From Pseudanabaena sp. lw0831 (GTDB lineage: Bacteria > Cyanobacteriota > Cyanobacteriia > Pseudanabaenales > Pseudanabaenaceae), in NCBI RefSeq assembly GCF_016584665.1, contig NZ_BBJB01000090.1:1-64000 (forward strand): a stretch of 64,000 nt of DNA, written 5' to 3'. The notes beneath the pieces are model-generated. The model was not told the origin of the DNA. It searched no databases and saw only the letters and a program-made list of their open reading frames with translations. This document shows, in pieces, positions 57,207-64,000 of this stretch (position 1 is the stretch's first letter; the number at the start of each line of letters is the position of its first letter). The translations under genes were made by a program, and so were the position numbers.

Positions 57207-58505
57207 TTACCTAGGAGTTTTCTGATTATCTTTCCATGCATTAGCTTTAATATCTTCAATAGCTTCCACAAAACTCTGTGTTCCTATTTCGTAGCAACGG
57301 GTAAAACTTTCGTTTCGATTTTCATTGAATACAAATAAGCGCCATAACTTCACACGATAACCCTTAGAATACTGACCACAAGCAAAAATATTTTTAGAAT
57401 GCCGCTCAAATGCCCAAATACTCGACTTAGAAGACTCTTCTATATACATTGCTGGTCGGGGATGATCATCTGCAAAATCTGCACCAATAAAGCTTGAACA
57501 ATTCGGAATACCTTTAGGACACTGATGTGTAATTGGACTAGGCTTATCCATTACATTGAGACTTGGTAGAATTTCCTCCCAGTCTTCAATGATAAGTGAG
57601 CCGCAAACGCCTTGTGCAGTCATATTCATAAACTCTCGATACACATCAATAGATGATTCTCTGTGTCCAGCAGCTTCAGCAGCAGATTGGGAAAGATGTA
57701 ACACTATATCTCTTTCAAAAACACCAAATGAGGTTTCAATATTAGGCTCGTTTGCATAAGCAATATACCTAATAACACTCTTATTACCCACAGATTCTAT
57801 TTTGCCTTTAATTAACCCTTGATCTAGTATACAAATTGAGTCAAGAAAACTAGATAGTGCAACTGGATAAGCCCGAAGATGTTGATTTCTGAAAATTCCA
57901 TATCTAAATAATATAGGTATTGTTGATTGGAAGAGATAGAATCTTTCTAAATATTGTAAAAAATATTTCATCTGAGTCTTAGATTTCGACTTAAGTTTAG
58001 ATGAAAAAGATAATATAGCGGTGTATGGTCTAAAAAGCTGACGTTCAGGAGAATATAATTCATATAAATCTTCAAATTTGTCTAAGTCTCCCCACAATTT
58101 GTCATCATCTAAAGTCTTAGTTATTTCGATGATGACTTTTACCGACTCTGGGACGACAATCACAAAATCATCGGCACGAAATAGGGGTGGGAAAGTACCT
58201 GCATCCCAAATTATGATGTCAAACTGTCGAGATACTTTTCTAGTAACTTTTGCTTCTTTATCAACTTGCCTATTAATTTCAAGTGTAGATATAAATCCAG
58301 TAGATATTTCAAAACGTCGAGGGATTCTTCGCCGAAGGTAAGATCGAACTGCATACTCTAAATTTTGTCCTTCTGATGGACAATGTACCCCATCCATCCA
58401 AAATGAAAGAGTTCGAGCCATCTCACGTAGCTCATTTGTTTGTTGGGAGGCAGAATCCCTTATATCTTGGATGTTAATATCTCGTTCATTCATAATTACA
58501 ATCAC
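57207..58505 (-). CDS. DUF6602 nuclease-like protein
   Basis: 432-aa protein with the DUF6602 pattern: GQNLEYAVRSYLRRRIPRRF, a TGFIST strand, RQFDIIIWDAGTFPPLF with the conserved Asp, and VPESVKVIIEITKTL, in which the usual E-x-K of the PD-(D/E)XK-like fold appears as E-I-T-K. If that Lys position matters, catalysis may be altered. A C-terminal part of ~250 residues has no match I know (HQCPKGIPNCSSFIGADF, WRLFVFNENRNESF). Start ATG 58493 (MNERDIN) is equally likely. Two co-directional DUF4145 genes lie upstream (29-42 nt gaps), forming a probable three-gene operon. Confidence 0.72.
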   Translation of the reverse strand: MIVIMNERDINIQDIRDSASQQTNELREMARTLSFWMDGVHCPSEGQNLEYAVRSYLRRRIPRRFEISTGFISTLEINRQVDKEAKVTRKVSRQFDIIIWDAGTFPPLFRADDFVIVVPESVKVIIEITKTLDDDKLWGDLDKFEDLYELYSPERQLFRPYTAILSFSSKLKSKSKTQMKYFLQYLERFYLFQSTIPILFRYGIFRNQHLRAYPVALSSFLDSICILDQGLIKGKIESVGNKSVIRYIAYANEPNIETSFGVFERDIVLHLSQSAAEAAGHRESSIDVYREFMNMTAQGVCGSLIIEDWEEILPSLNVMDKPSPITHQCPKGIPNCSSFIGADFADDHPRPAMYIEESSKSSIWAFERHSKNIFACGQYSKGYRVKLWRLFVFNENRNESFTRCYEIGTQSFVEAIEDIKANAWKDNQKTPR

Positions 58506-58534
58506 ATAACCATAGAAAGGTAAACTTATTTATT

Positions 58535-59233
58535 TCATTCAATGTTGTCTTGTTTATTTAACTTTTTTTCTTTTAAAAGATTTAGACTTTGTTCTGCTTT
58601 TTTAGCAAGATATGGAGCATTGTATATATACTCTAAAATGGCTTTGCACAAGTCATCTAATATAGGAATCTCATCACTAGTCAATTCTCCTAGATCAGCA
58701 TGAGCGCCATAGTTTCTTAACTGCCTTAGACTATGAGCTACATTTACTAACTTCTCTGGAATTTCACCTTTATCGGCTAAGCATTTTAGTTTTTTATTTA
58801 AAGTATCCCCTGATGCTTTACGATCTTCGCAGATCATATCTAATATCCGTCCTAATAGAACTGCATACGCATTAGCATCAATAAATCTCACCTTAATTGC
58901 TATGTCATATGCTTTTTGAATCTGATTAGGTAATCCAGATAGTTTGTGTGGTTCTGATGGATAAAAGATTTCTTCTTCGTAGCATTCTAAATATTCAGCA
59001 TCAAAATACCTCCAGTAAGTTACCTCCTTACAAACTAAACAGAGCAACAATTTATGGTGGTAGCCTTCTTTTGCATAAATGCTCCCATTGCAGTAGTCAT
59101 AATTCGCATCATCTGGATCGTCATAAGTATGCTCTGTGGATAGGTAGTATTCAGCTACAATTTTCATAGGTGCGCGGTTTCCACAATGTCCACATTGTAT
59201 AAACCCGTGAGTTAGATTCTTTTCATTAGCCAT
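58535..59233 (-). CDS. DUF4145 protein with zinc ribbon and HEPN-like motif, copy A
   Basis: 232-aa protein. N-terminal C14-G-H-C17 and C65-L-V-C68 are two knuckles of a zinc ribbon. The C-terminal helical DUF4145 domain (NQIQKAYDIAIKVRFIDANAYAVLLGRILDMICEDR, quoted in parts; VLLGRILDMICED is the hallmark) ends with R170-x-L-x-N-x-G-A-H178, the HEPN-like signature R-x-L-x-N-x-G-A-H. DUF4145 proteins are frequent in defence islands. The second copy upstream has the same design but low identity, so the two may form a heterodimer. Confidence 0.8.
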   Translation of the reverse strand: MANEKNLTHGFIQCGHCGNRAPMKIVAEYYLSTEHTYDDPDDANYDYCNGSIYAKEGYHHKLLLCLVCKEVTYWRYFDAEYLECYEEEIFYPSEPHKLSGLPNQIQKAYDIAIKVRFIDANAYAVLLGRILDMICEDRKASGDTLNKKLKCLADKGEIPEKLVNVAHSLRQLRNYGAHADLGELTSDEIPILDDLCKAILEYIYNAPYLAKKAEQSLNLLKEKKLNKQDNIE

Positions 59234-59275
59234 AAAATTAATCTTATAGTATGTTATGTCTTAGACTATTATTTG

Positions 59276-59995
59276 CTACTCTGATGTCAAAATTTTCTCT
59301 TTCAGTTTGATCAACTCCTCTTCCGCCTCCTGCTGTCGGTACTTATCAACATATAGACGCTCAACAACATAATTTACGAGCATTAATAGACTGTTTGCAT
59401 CTTCAACTTTTACCTGCTTAGCAAATGTTAGGTGATCCGAATGTGCTCCCTCATTACCAAGATCTCTAATCCCTTGAATAATATCTACTAAATCTTCTGA
59501 AATTTTTTCCTGTTCAAATAATTGAGTAAGTCTTTCTTTAAGATTGATAAAGTTACTCTTTCCTTTTTTATTTACCCCCTCGGAAGGAATCTTAAAATCG
59601 TTGCAAATCTCCTCTAATACTGCTCTACATAAAATAAAGCTTGCACGTGAAGACTTAGATAAAACTGATTGTGCTTGATAAGTTACTTCGGCAATATATC
59701 GAGGAACTGCATAATGAAGTTGCTTGCGAGGAGCATGTAAAACTGTTCGACGATAATCTCGATAGAATTCACTCTCCATGTTATCTCTATTCATTTCATC
59801 TTCTTCATCATTCCCTAGAGTGGAATAACATATGATAGTAGCCTTACTGCAAGATGGACAAGTAAAAATCTCAAAAATTTCGATTGTGTAGTAAGGAGTT
59901 TCATCCTCTCCACTTTGATGTCGAAATGTAGTTTCAGACTTCATTAAATTTCCACAATTGCAAAATTCTCTTCCTGCCTCAAGTTCGTATAGCAT
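59276..59995 (-). CDS. DUF4145 protein with zinc ribbon and HEPN-like motif, copy B
   Basis: 239-aa protein, first gene of the three-gene set. Zinc-ligand candidates are C12-N-C14 and C46-P-S-C49. The DUF4145 domain contains AVPRYIAEVTYQAQSVL, ASFILCRAVLEEICNDF and the motif R177-x-L-x-N-x-G-A-H185. Its C-terminus is a charged helix (YRQQEAEEELIKLKEKI) that could form a coiled coil. The resemblance to copy A is structural rather than by close identity, consistent with an old duplication or independent recruitment. Confidence 0.8.
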   Translation of the reverse strand: MLYELEAGREFCNCGNLMKSETTFRHQSGEDETPYYTIEIFEIFTCPSCSKATIICYSTLGNDEEDEMNRDNMESEFYRDYRRTVLHAPRKQLHYAVPRYIAEVTYQAQSVLSKSSRASFILCRAVLEEICNDFKIPSEGVNKKGKSNFINLKERLTQLFEQEKISEDLVDIIQGIRDLGNEGAHSDHLTFAKQVKVEDANSLLMLVNYVVERLYVDKYRQQEAEEELIKLKEKILTSE

Positions 59996-60061
59996 TTGTG
60001 TTCATTTCTTTCTTTGTTAGGACAAATTATCTCAGATCATAATCTAAGTCAAATATGCTCA

Positions 60062-60168
60062 CATCAACATCTATCTTCATAAAGGCGATCGCTATTACCG
60101 TGAGTCGTGATTTTGGGGCGATCGCTTCAATGATATATTTTCTATAGGTTTGCTGAAGGCGATCGCTG
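60062..60168. repeat. HIP1-bounded modular repeat R12 (B-A-B)
   Basis: Partial B (CAACATCTATCTTCATAAAGG), CGATCGC, A (ATTACCGTGAGTCGTGATTT), TGGGGCGATCGC, long B variant (ATATTTTCTATAGGTTTGC + TGAAGG), CGATCGC. Confidence 0.85.
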
Positions 60169-60229
60169 TTTGATTTTTGTAAAGTGGCGATCGTGTTAAT
60201 CTATAAAATATAACTTAAGGAATAAAGCT

Positions 60230-60421
60230 ATGACTGCGGTAGTACAAGAGCTTCTAAACACCTTTGACAACCTAACGTACTCAGAAAGATTAGATTTATT
60301 GTCAGAAATTCTGAGGCGTACTGTTTATTTAGACTTTGAACCATTATCTGACGAAGAATTAACGCTAAATGCCGAGGATATCTTCCTAACACTAGATGAA
60401 GAAGAATTAGCTCATGAATAG
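60230..60421 (+). CDS. Antitoxin of a MazF-like pair
   Basis: 63-aa acidic protein: VVQELLNTFDNLTYSERLDLLSEILRR, a helical addiction-module-like segment, then an acidic tail LSDEELTLNAEDIFLTLDEEE. The stop overlaps the toxin start by 8 nt. It resembles cyanobacterial antitoxins that pair with MazF or RelE toxins; DNA-binding ability is not evident. Confidence 0.78.
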   Translation: MTAVVQELLNTFDNLTYSERLDLLSEILRRTVYLDFEPLSDEELTLNAEDIFLTLDEEELAHE

Positions 60422-60749
60422 CCCCTATCGTGGAGAAGTTTGGCTAGTCGATCTTGGCTATGTCGCCAAAGTCAGACCATGTTTAGTTGTTAGCATCCCA
60501 GCACTAGATAGGGATCGAGCATTAGTAACCCTAGTTCCACATACAACAAGTTTACGCGATTCCAGATTTGAAGTGAAAGTGAAAGCTAAATTTTTACGAG
60601 AAGGCGCTTTTGACATGCAAAATCTCATCACAATCCCTCATGCCAAACTTTTACGCAAACTGGGAGATCTAACATCAGAGCAAATGGAAGACTTAGAAGA
60701 TGTCTTACTCGTATGGTTGGGATTTGAGTCTGAAGAAGATGAAGACTAA
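60414..60749 (+). CDS. MazF/PemK-family toxin
   Basis: 111-aa endoribonuclease-type toxin: YRGEVWLVDLGYVAKVRPCLVVS is the family start with catalytic-region R in VRPCLVV, then VTLVPHTTSLRDSRFEV and AFDMQNLITIPHAKLLRKLGDL. The family cleaves mRNA at short sequence motifs. A standard two-gene operon with the antitoxin at 60230. Followed directly by repeat R13. Confidence 0.92.
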   Translation: MNSPYRGEVWLVDLGYVAKVRPCLVVSIPALDRDRALVTLVPHTTSLRDSRFEVKVKAKFLREGAFDMQNLITIPHAKLLRKLGDLTSEQMEDLEDVLLVWLGFESEEDED

Positions 60750-60770
60750 GCATAGAAAACTTTGAGACAG

Positions 60771-60853
60771 GCGATCGCTATTACTGTGAGTTGTGATTTT
60801 TAGGCGATCGCCTCAATTATCTATCTGTTAAAGGGTTTGTTGTAGGCGATCGC
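60771..60853. repeat. HIP1-bounded modular repeat R13 (A-B)
   Basis: GCGATCGC, A (ATTACTGTGAGTTGTGATTT), TTAGGCGATCGC, long B (TTATCTATCTGTTAAAGGG + TTTGTTGTAGG), CGATCGC. Confidence 0.88.
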
Positions 60854-60949
60854 TCTAAAATGTTGTCATAGCAAAGGATTGCAAAGTTTCGCCATCTTTA
60901 TTGCTCACTCCATTCTTCCAGAGTTCGTTTTGATACAGCTTAGCCCATT

Positions 60950-62464
60950 CTATACAAGCCCTAATGACGATGCAACCAAATGCCCACAGGCAAAACCCGA
61001 AAAGGCAACGGCATTTAAACCCTGTCCTGGGAAAGTACTATCACCGACACAATATAAATCGGGAATAGAAGTACGATTAAAAGGCATTCCCAAAAGACCT
61101 AAAGGCTTACCCGCAGGAATTGGTCCATAGGTTCCATCCGCACGACCGAGGAAGCGTCGATGGCTGCGGGGTGTACCGATTTCTTGATAGTCGAGACAAT
61201 CTTCTAGTTTAGGGAAAATCGCTAACAGGCGATCGCATAGCTTCTCTGCCGCCGCATTTTTCTTCTGTTCATATTCCGAAGCAGATAAACCTTCCCATTC
61301 ACGCATCCAGCTAGGCGTGAAGGTATGCACAATATGATAGCCTTCAGGCGCAAGGGAGCGATCGAGCAGCGTGGGAATCGACACAAAAATCGTACCTTGC
61401 TCTTTCTGCATATCGTTCCAATCTTCCAACAAAATATGGTGACAAGCTGCATCATCAGGAATTGCGGAAGCTTCAACGCCAAGATGTAAGCTGAGGAAAC
61501 TAGGGGATTTTTGATAACGTGATTGCCAACCTTTTTCACCACTGGGCAGAGGTTCATCCTTGAGCAAGTTCCCAAAGGTATCCCAGCGAGTGGCATTGGA
61601 AACGACTTTCTTGGCATAGAGAACTTCGCCATTCGCCAGTTTGACCCCGATCGCACCTTTACCCGACTTTGCTTTGGGAATAATCTGAGTAACCCTTGCC
61701 CCATAGCGAATTTCGCCACCCGCTTTGTCCAAACCTTCCGCTAGCTTTTCAGCAATCTTACCCACGCCACCAACTGGGTAGTTAATTCCTCCATAATGGC
61801 GATCGCTAAAGACCATCCCTGCATTAATTGCTGGCGTGCGATCGGCGGGAACCACTGACCAGCAATAGCATTCCATATCGATGAATTGCAACAACTTAGG
61901 ATCGCGAATATATTTCTTGGCGATATCACCTGCATTTTGAGGTAGATAGGCGGCTAAACCCAAACAAGCAAAGGGATTCTGAAAAAACACCCGCATCAAG
62001 TAGCGCCATTCTTCGAGGGACAGCAACTCGATCGCATTTAAGCAATTAAAAATCTTCCAACATTCATCGTAAAATTTACGAATCCCCTCACGCTCATGGG
62101 GAAAGCGATCGCCTAATTCTTTAATAAACTGCTCATAATCACGATGCACCTCAATTTCCAGATTATTCGGCAAATGATAATGGATCTGCACAGGGTCGGG
62201 AATCGTCTCCATTTTCATATTCACCGCCGCCAGTGCACGGGTGAGGAGATTTGTCGTACCGCGATCGCCAAAACCAAAGATCATCGATGCGCCCACATCA
62301 AAGCGGTAACCATTGCGCTCAAAATAGCCACCACTCCCACCCGCAATCAAATAGCGCTCTAGGACAATTACACTTGCCCCCTTCGCCGCCAACTGCGTCG
62401 CCGTGACCAGTCCGCCCAATCCTGAGCCAATTACAATTACATCCGCATCAAGTGTTTGCGCCAT
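60950..62464 (-). CDS. crtH: Carotenoid cis-trans isomerase CrtH (CrtISO)
   Basis: 504-aa FAD-dependent enzyme of the CrtI/CrtISO family: dinucleotide-binding [18 protein letters not shown] at ~9-26, [56 protein letters not shown] and C-terminal [20 protein letters not shown]. These motifs distinguish CrtH from phytoene desaturases. It converts poly-cis lycopene to all-trans lycopene in thylakoid or envelope membranes. Full length. Divergent from accA with a 119-nt gap; both are housekeeping genes, bounding the accessory region on the right. Confidence 0.94.
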   Translation of the reverse strand: MAQTLDADVIVIGSGLGGLVTATQLAAKGASVIVLERYLIAGGSGGYFERNGYRFDVGASMIFGFGDRGTTNLLTRALAAVNMKMETIPDPVQIHYHLPNNLEIEVHRDYEQFIKELGDRFPHEREGIRKFYDECWKIFNCLNAIELLSLEEWRYLMRVFFQNPFACLGLAAYLPQNAGDIAKKYIRDPKLLQFIDMECYCWSVVPADRTPAINAGMVFSDRHYGGINYPVGGVGKIAEKLAEGLDKAGGEIRYGARVTQIIPKAKSGKGAIGVKLANGEVLYAKKVVSNATRWDTFGNLLKDEPLPSGEKGWQSRYQKSPSFLSLHLGVEASAIPDDAACHHILLEDWNDMQKEQGTIFVSIPTLLDRSLAPEGYHIVHTFTPSWMREWEGLSASEYEQKKNAAAEKLCDRLLAIFPKLEDCLDYQEIGTPRSHRRFLGRADGTYGPIPAGKPLGLLGMPFNRTSIPDLYCVGDSTFPGQGLNAVAFSGFACGHLVASSLGLV

Positions 62465-62583
62465 TACATTTCTTAGTCAAGACCTTCATTTACTATAGCG
62501 CCATCATGAGTAACTCATCTCGCTATAACTAGCCCTTTGTCTGCTAATCTGAGAATTGGTATCTACTATACAAAAATTGCATC

Positions 62584-63549
62584 ATGGCCGATCGCCAAAT
62601 CCTGCTTGACTTTGAAAAGCCTATCGTTGAACTAGAAACCCGCATCGCTCAAATCCGCGAACTCGCGAATGACAACGATGTGGATATGGTTGAGCAGATT
62701 CACCTTTTAGAGCAACGAGCCGAGCTTTTGCGGCGTGAGATTTTTTCGGGACTAGGTGCGATGCAACGGATGCAGATCGCAAGGCATCCCCGTCGTCCTA
62801 GTACGCTTGACTATGTGCAAGCGATTACCGATGAGTGGATGGAGCTACATGGCGATCGCAGAGGTAATGACGACCCTGCATTAGTGGGTGGTATCGCCCG
62901 CATCAATGATCGCCCTGTGGTAATTTTGGGGCATCAAAAGGGGCGTGACACCAAGGACAACATGACCCGCAACTTTGGTATGGCTTCTCCTGGGGGATAT
63001 CGCAAAGCAGCGCGTCTGATGGATCATGCTAATCGGTTTAAATTGCCGATTATTACTCTGATTGATACGCCTGGGGCATATCCTGGAGTGTCGGCAGAAG
63101 AGCAAGGACAAGGCGAGGCGATCGCGGCAAATTTACGACAAATGTTTGGGTTAGGCGTGCCGATTATTTGCACGGTCATTGGTGAAGGCGGATCTGGTGG
63201 AGCCTTGGGGATCGGCATTGGCGATCACATTATGATGTTTGAAAACTCGGTTTATACAGTAGCAACGCCTGAGGCTTGTGCGGCGATTTTGTGGCGCGAC
63301 TCGGCAAAGGCTGGCAAGGCTGCCGAAGCTTTAAAAATTACGGCTCCCGATCTTAAGCGTCTAGGCATTGTCGATTATGTGATTGATGAACCATTGGGTG
63401 GGGCGCATCGATTGCCATTAAAGGCTGCTGAAAACCTGAAAGCAGCGATCGTTGAAAATCTTGATCACTTAAGTAAATTACCAGTAGAAGATTTACAAGA
63501 AATGCGTTATCAAAAATTCCGCAAGATCGGCGTTTTTCTGGAATCGTGA
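62584..63549 (+). CDS. accA: Acetyl-CoA carboxylase carboxyltransferase subunit alpha
   Basis: 321-aa enzyme subunit for malonyl-CoA synthesis, the first committed step of fatty acid synthesis. Features: an N-terminal helical hairpin ([17 protein letters not shown]), [47 protein letters not shown], the oxyanion-hole regions [20 protein letters not shown] and [16 protein letters not shown], and [12 protein letters not shown]. Acts with AccB, AccC and AccD, which are not in the window. The ATG start at 62584 fits the family. Confidence 0.97.
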   Translation: MADRQILLDFEKPIVELETRIAQIRELANDNDVDMVEQIHLLEQRAELLRREIFSGLGAMQRMQIARHPRRPSTLDYVQAITDEWMELHGDRRGNDDPALVGGIARINDRPVVILGHQKGRDTKDNMTRNFGMASPGGYRKAARLMDHANRFKLPIITLIDTPGAYPGVSAEEQGQGEAIAANLRQMFGLGVPIICTVIGEGGSGGALGIGIGDHIMMFENSVYTVATPEACAAILWRDSAKAGKAAEALKITAPDLKRLGIVDYVIDEPLGGAHRLPLKAAENLKAAIVENLDHLSKLPVEDLQEMRYQKFRKIGVFLES

Positions 63550-63556
63550 AGTTTGA

Positions 63557-63595
63557 GGCGATCGCACCAATAATCTCTACAAAAGGCGATCTCGA
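63557..63595. repeat. HIP1-bounded modular repeat R14 (short B)
   Basis: GGCGATCGC, B fragment (ACCAATAATCTCTACAAAAGG), CGATCTC. The rightmost copy seen. Confidence 0.65.
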
Positions 63596-63612
63596 TTTGA
63601 TGTATATGCTAC

Positions 63613-63650
63613 TATGAGTAGCATTATGAGTAGTATTATGAGTAGTATAA
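63613..63650 (+). repeat. Three tandem 12-bp units before MazE-like gene
   Basis: TATGAGTAGYAT repeated three times, ending at TATAAAAT just before the GTG start of the MazE-like gene. Expansion or loss of units would move the promoter region. Confidence 0.7.
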
Positions 63651-63657
63651 AATAGTT

Positions 63658-63867
63658 GTGAAAGTATCTATTTCTCTTCCAGAAGAGTTAGTTCGCTACG
63701 TTGACGATCGCGTAGAAAATCGCAGTCGGCTTATTGAGGGGTTACTGCAAGCATGGCGGAAGCAGCAGGAAAAGCAGGCGATGGTTGAGGCTTGTTTGTT
63801 GCTGGATGAATTAGATGGATTAAATGATGAGGACAGGGCATGGCAGCAAGCAGCAATTATCGATTAG
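63658..63867 (+). CDS. MazE-like ribbon-helix-helix antitoxin
   Basis: 69-aa protein from GTG 63658: MKVSISLPEELVRYVDDRV is a ribbon-helix-helix start, ENRSRLIEGLLQAW the second helix, and the acidic tail (LLLDELDGLNDEDRAW) would bind the toxin. The toxin gene begins inside its end (63840). It probably autorepresses, perhaps at the ATGAGTAG repeats just upstream. Confidence 0.85.
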   Translation: MKVSISLPEELVRYVDDRVENRSRLIEGLLQAWRKQQEKQAMVEACLLLDELDGLNDEDRAWQQAAIID

Positions 63868-64000
63868 GAAGTATCTGGCAAGTGTGTTTCGATCCTTCGA
63901 TTGGTACAGAAATTCTCAAAACTCGTCCTGCGGTAATTATTTCTGGAACTGCTTTTAATCAGCGCAGTAGGGTAACTGTGTTACCGATAACTTCTGCTAA
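63840..64000 (+). CDS. MazF-like toxin, cut by the window end
   Basis: ATG 63840, overlapping the antitoxin by 28 nt. 53 codons are visible: NYRLGSIWQVCFDPSIGTEI, then KTRPAVIISGTAFNQRSRVTVLPITS. This is the N-terminal half of a MazF/PemK endoribonuclease (G-x-I-W...DP..G.E..K.RP.vv). The rest lies beyond position 64000. This is the second MazF-type toxin in the window; it is not closely similar to the one at 60414. Confidence 0.85.
   Translation, partial: MAASSNYRLGSIWQVCFDPSIGTEILKTRPAVIISGTAFNQRSRVTVLPITSA

Noticed and set aside
34289-63595. Regularly alternating repeat cores resemble a CRISPR array
   Set aside because: Units are scattered one to three per locus, spacers are themselves conserved cores, and no cas genes are present.

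Overview
The window comes from a cyanobacterium. It carries PSII assembly genes (ycf48, rubA), a carotenoid isomerase (crtH), accA, plsY, very frequent HIP1 octamers (GCGATCGC), perfect NtcA-type promoters and several cyanobacteria-restricted small families. The hairpin-rich intergenic style would fit a Pseudanabaena-like filamentous lineage, but genus is an inference. No rRNA, tRNA, CRISPR array or complete insertion sequence was recognised by eye.

Layout. 0-1.6 kb: rubA-ycf48 on the minus strand. 1.8-20 kb: an accessory, conflict-type island with a DUF4365 nuclease-like pair, a DUF6887/6888 pair, two copies of a Trypco1 plus trypsin-STAND module (4.0-7.0 and 14.0-18.9 kb), a subtilisin-like protease, a broken hicA with intact hicB, a TPR-CHAT caspase-like protein and a DUF1016/PDDEXK nuclease. 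20-21.3 kb: a metal ABC permease and a small charged protein. 21.5-27.4 kb: a nearly complete nitrilase (Nit1/MSMEG_0567-0572, sll0783-0787-like) cluster. Two promoters there match GTA-N8-TAC-N23-TAATCT exactly, so the cluster is very probably NtcA-controlled and induced by nitrogen starvation. 27.6-32 kb: acyltransferase, a PD-(D/E)XK plus HEPN-like protein, plsY and a DegT-like enzyme.

32-56 kb is a patchwork of small redox enzymes (short-chain dehydrogenases, old yellow enzyme, peroxiredoxins, a Rieske oxygenase, an alpha/beta hydrolase, a sterol-desaturase-like protein), each close to its own regulator (LysR, TetR, HxlR, MmyB-type XRE, two-component). It contains a duplicated SDR-LysR divergent pair, a third LysR remnant, a TetR gene whose end is replaced by a transposase zinc ribbon, a nonsense-mutated membrane gene and a frameshifted histidine kinase. 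56-64 kb holds VapC-like and MazF-like toxin-antitoxin pairs, a possibly new DUF6602 + 2x DUF4145 cassette, crtH, accA and a MazEF pair cut by the window end.

The most unusual non-genic feature is a modular repeat built of short conserved cores joined by HIP1 octamers. I found fourteen loci, all between 34.2 and 63.6 kb. A second related element (core CCGCCGCAAAGACAAATAAT) occurs five times, and three direct copies separate single cargo genes at 27.4-29.9 kb. Both repeats run into open reading frames and supply the last codons and stop codons of at least three genes. Long near-perfect hairpins also sit at or over many gene ends.

All calls come from reading the sequence and from remembered family knowledge. 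No database search, structure prediction or alignment program was run.
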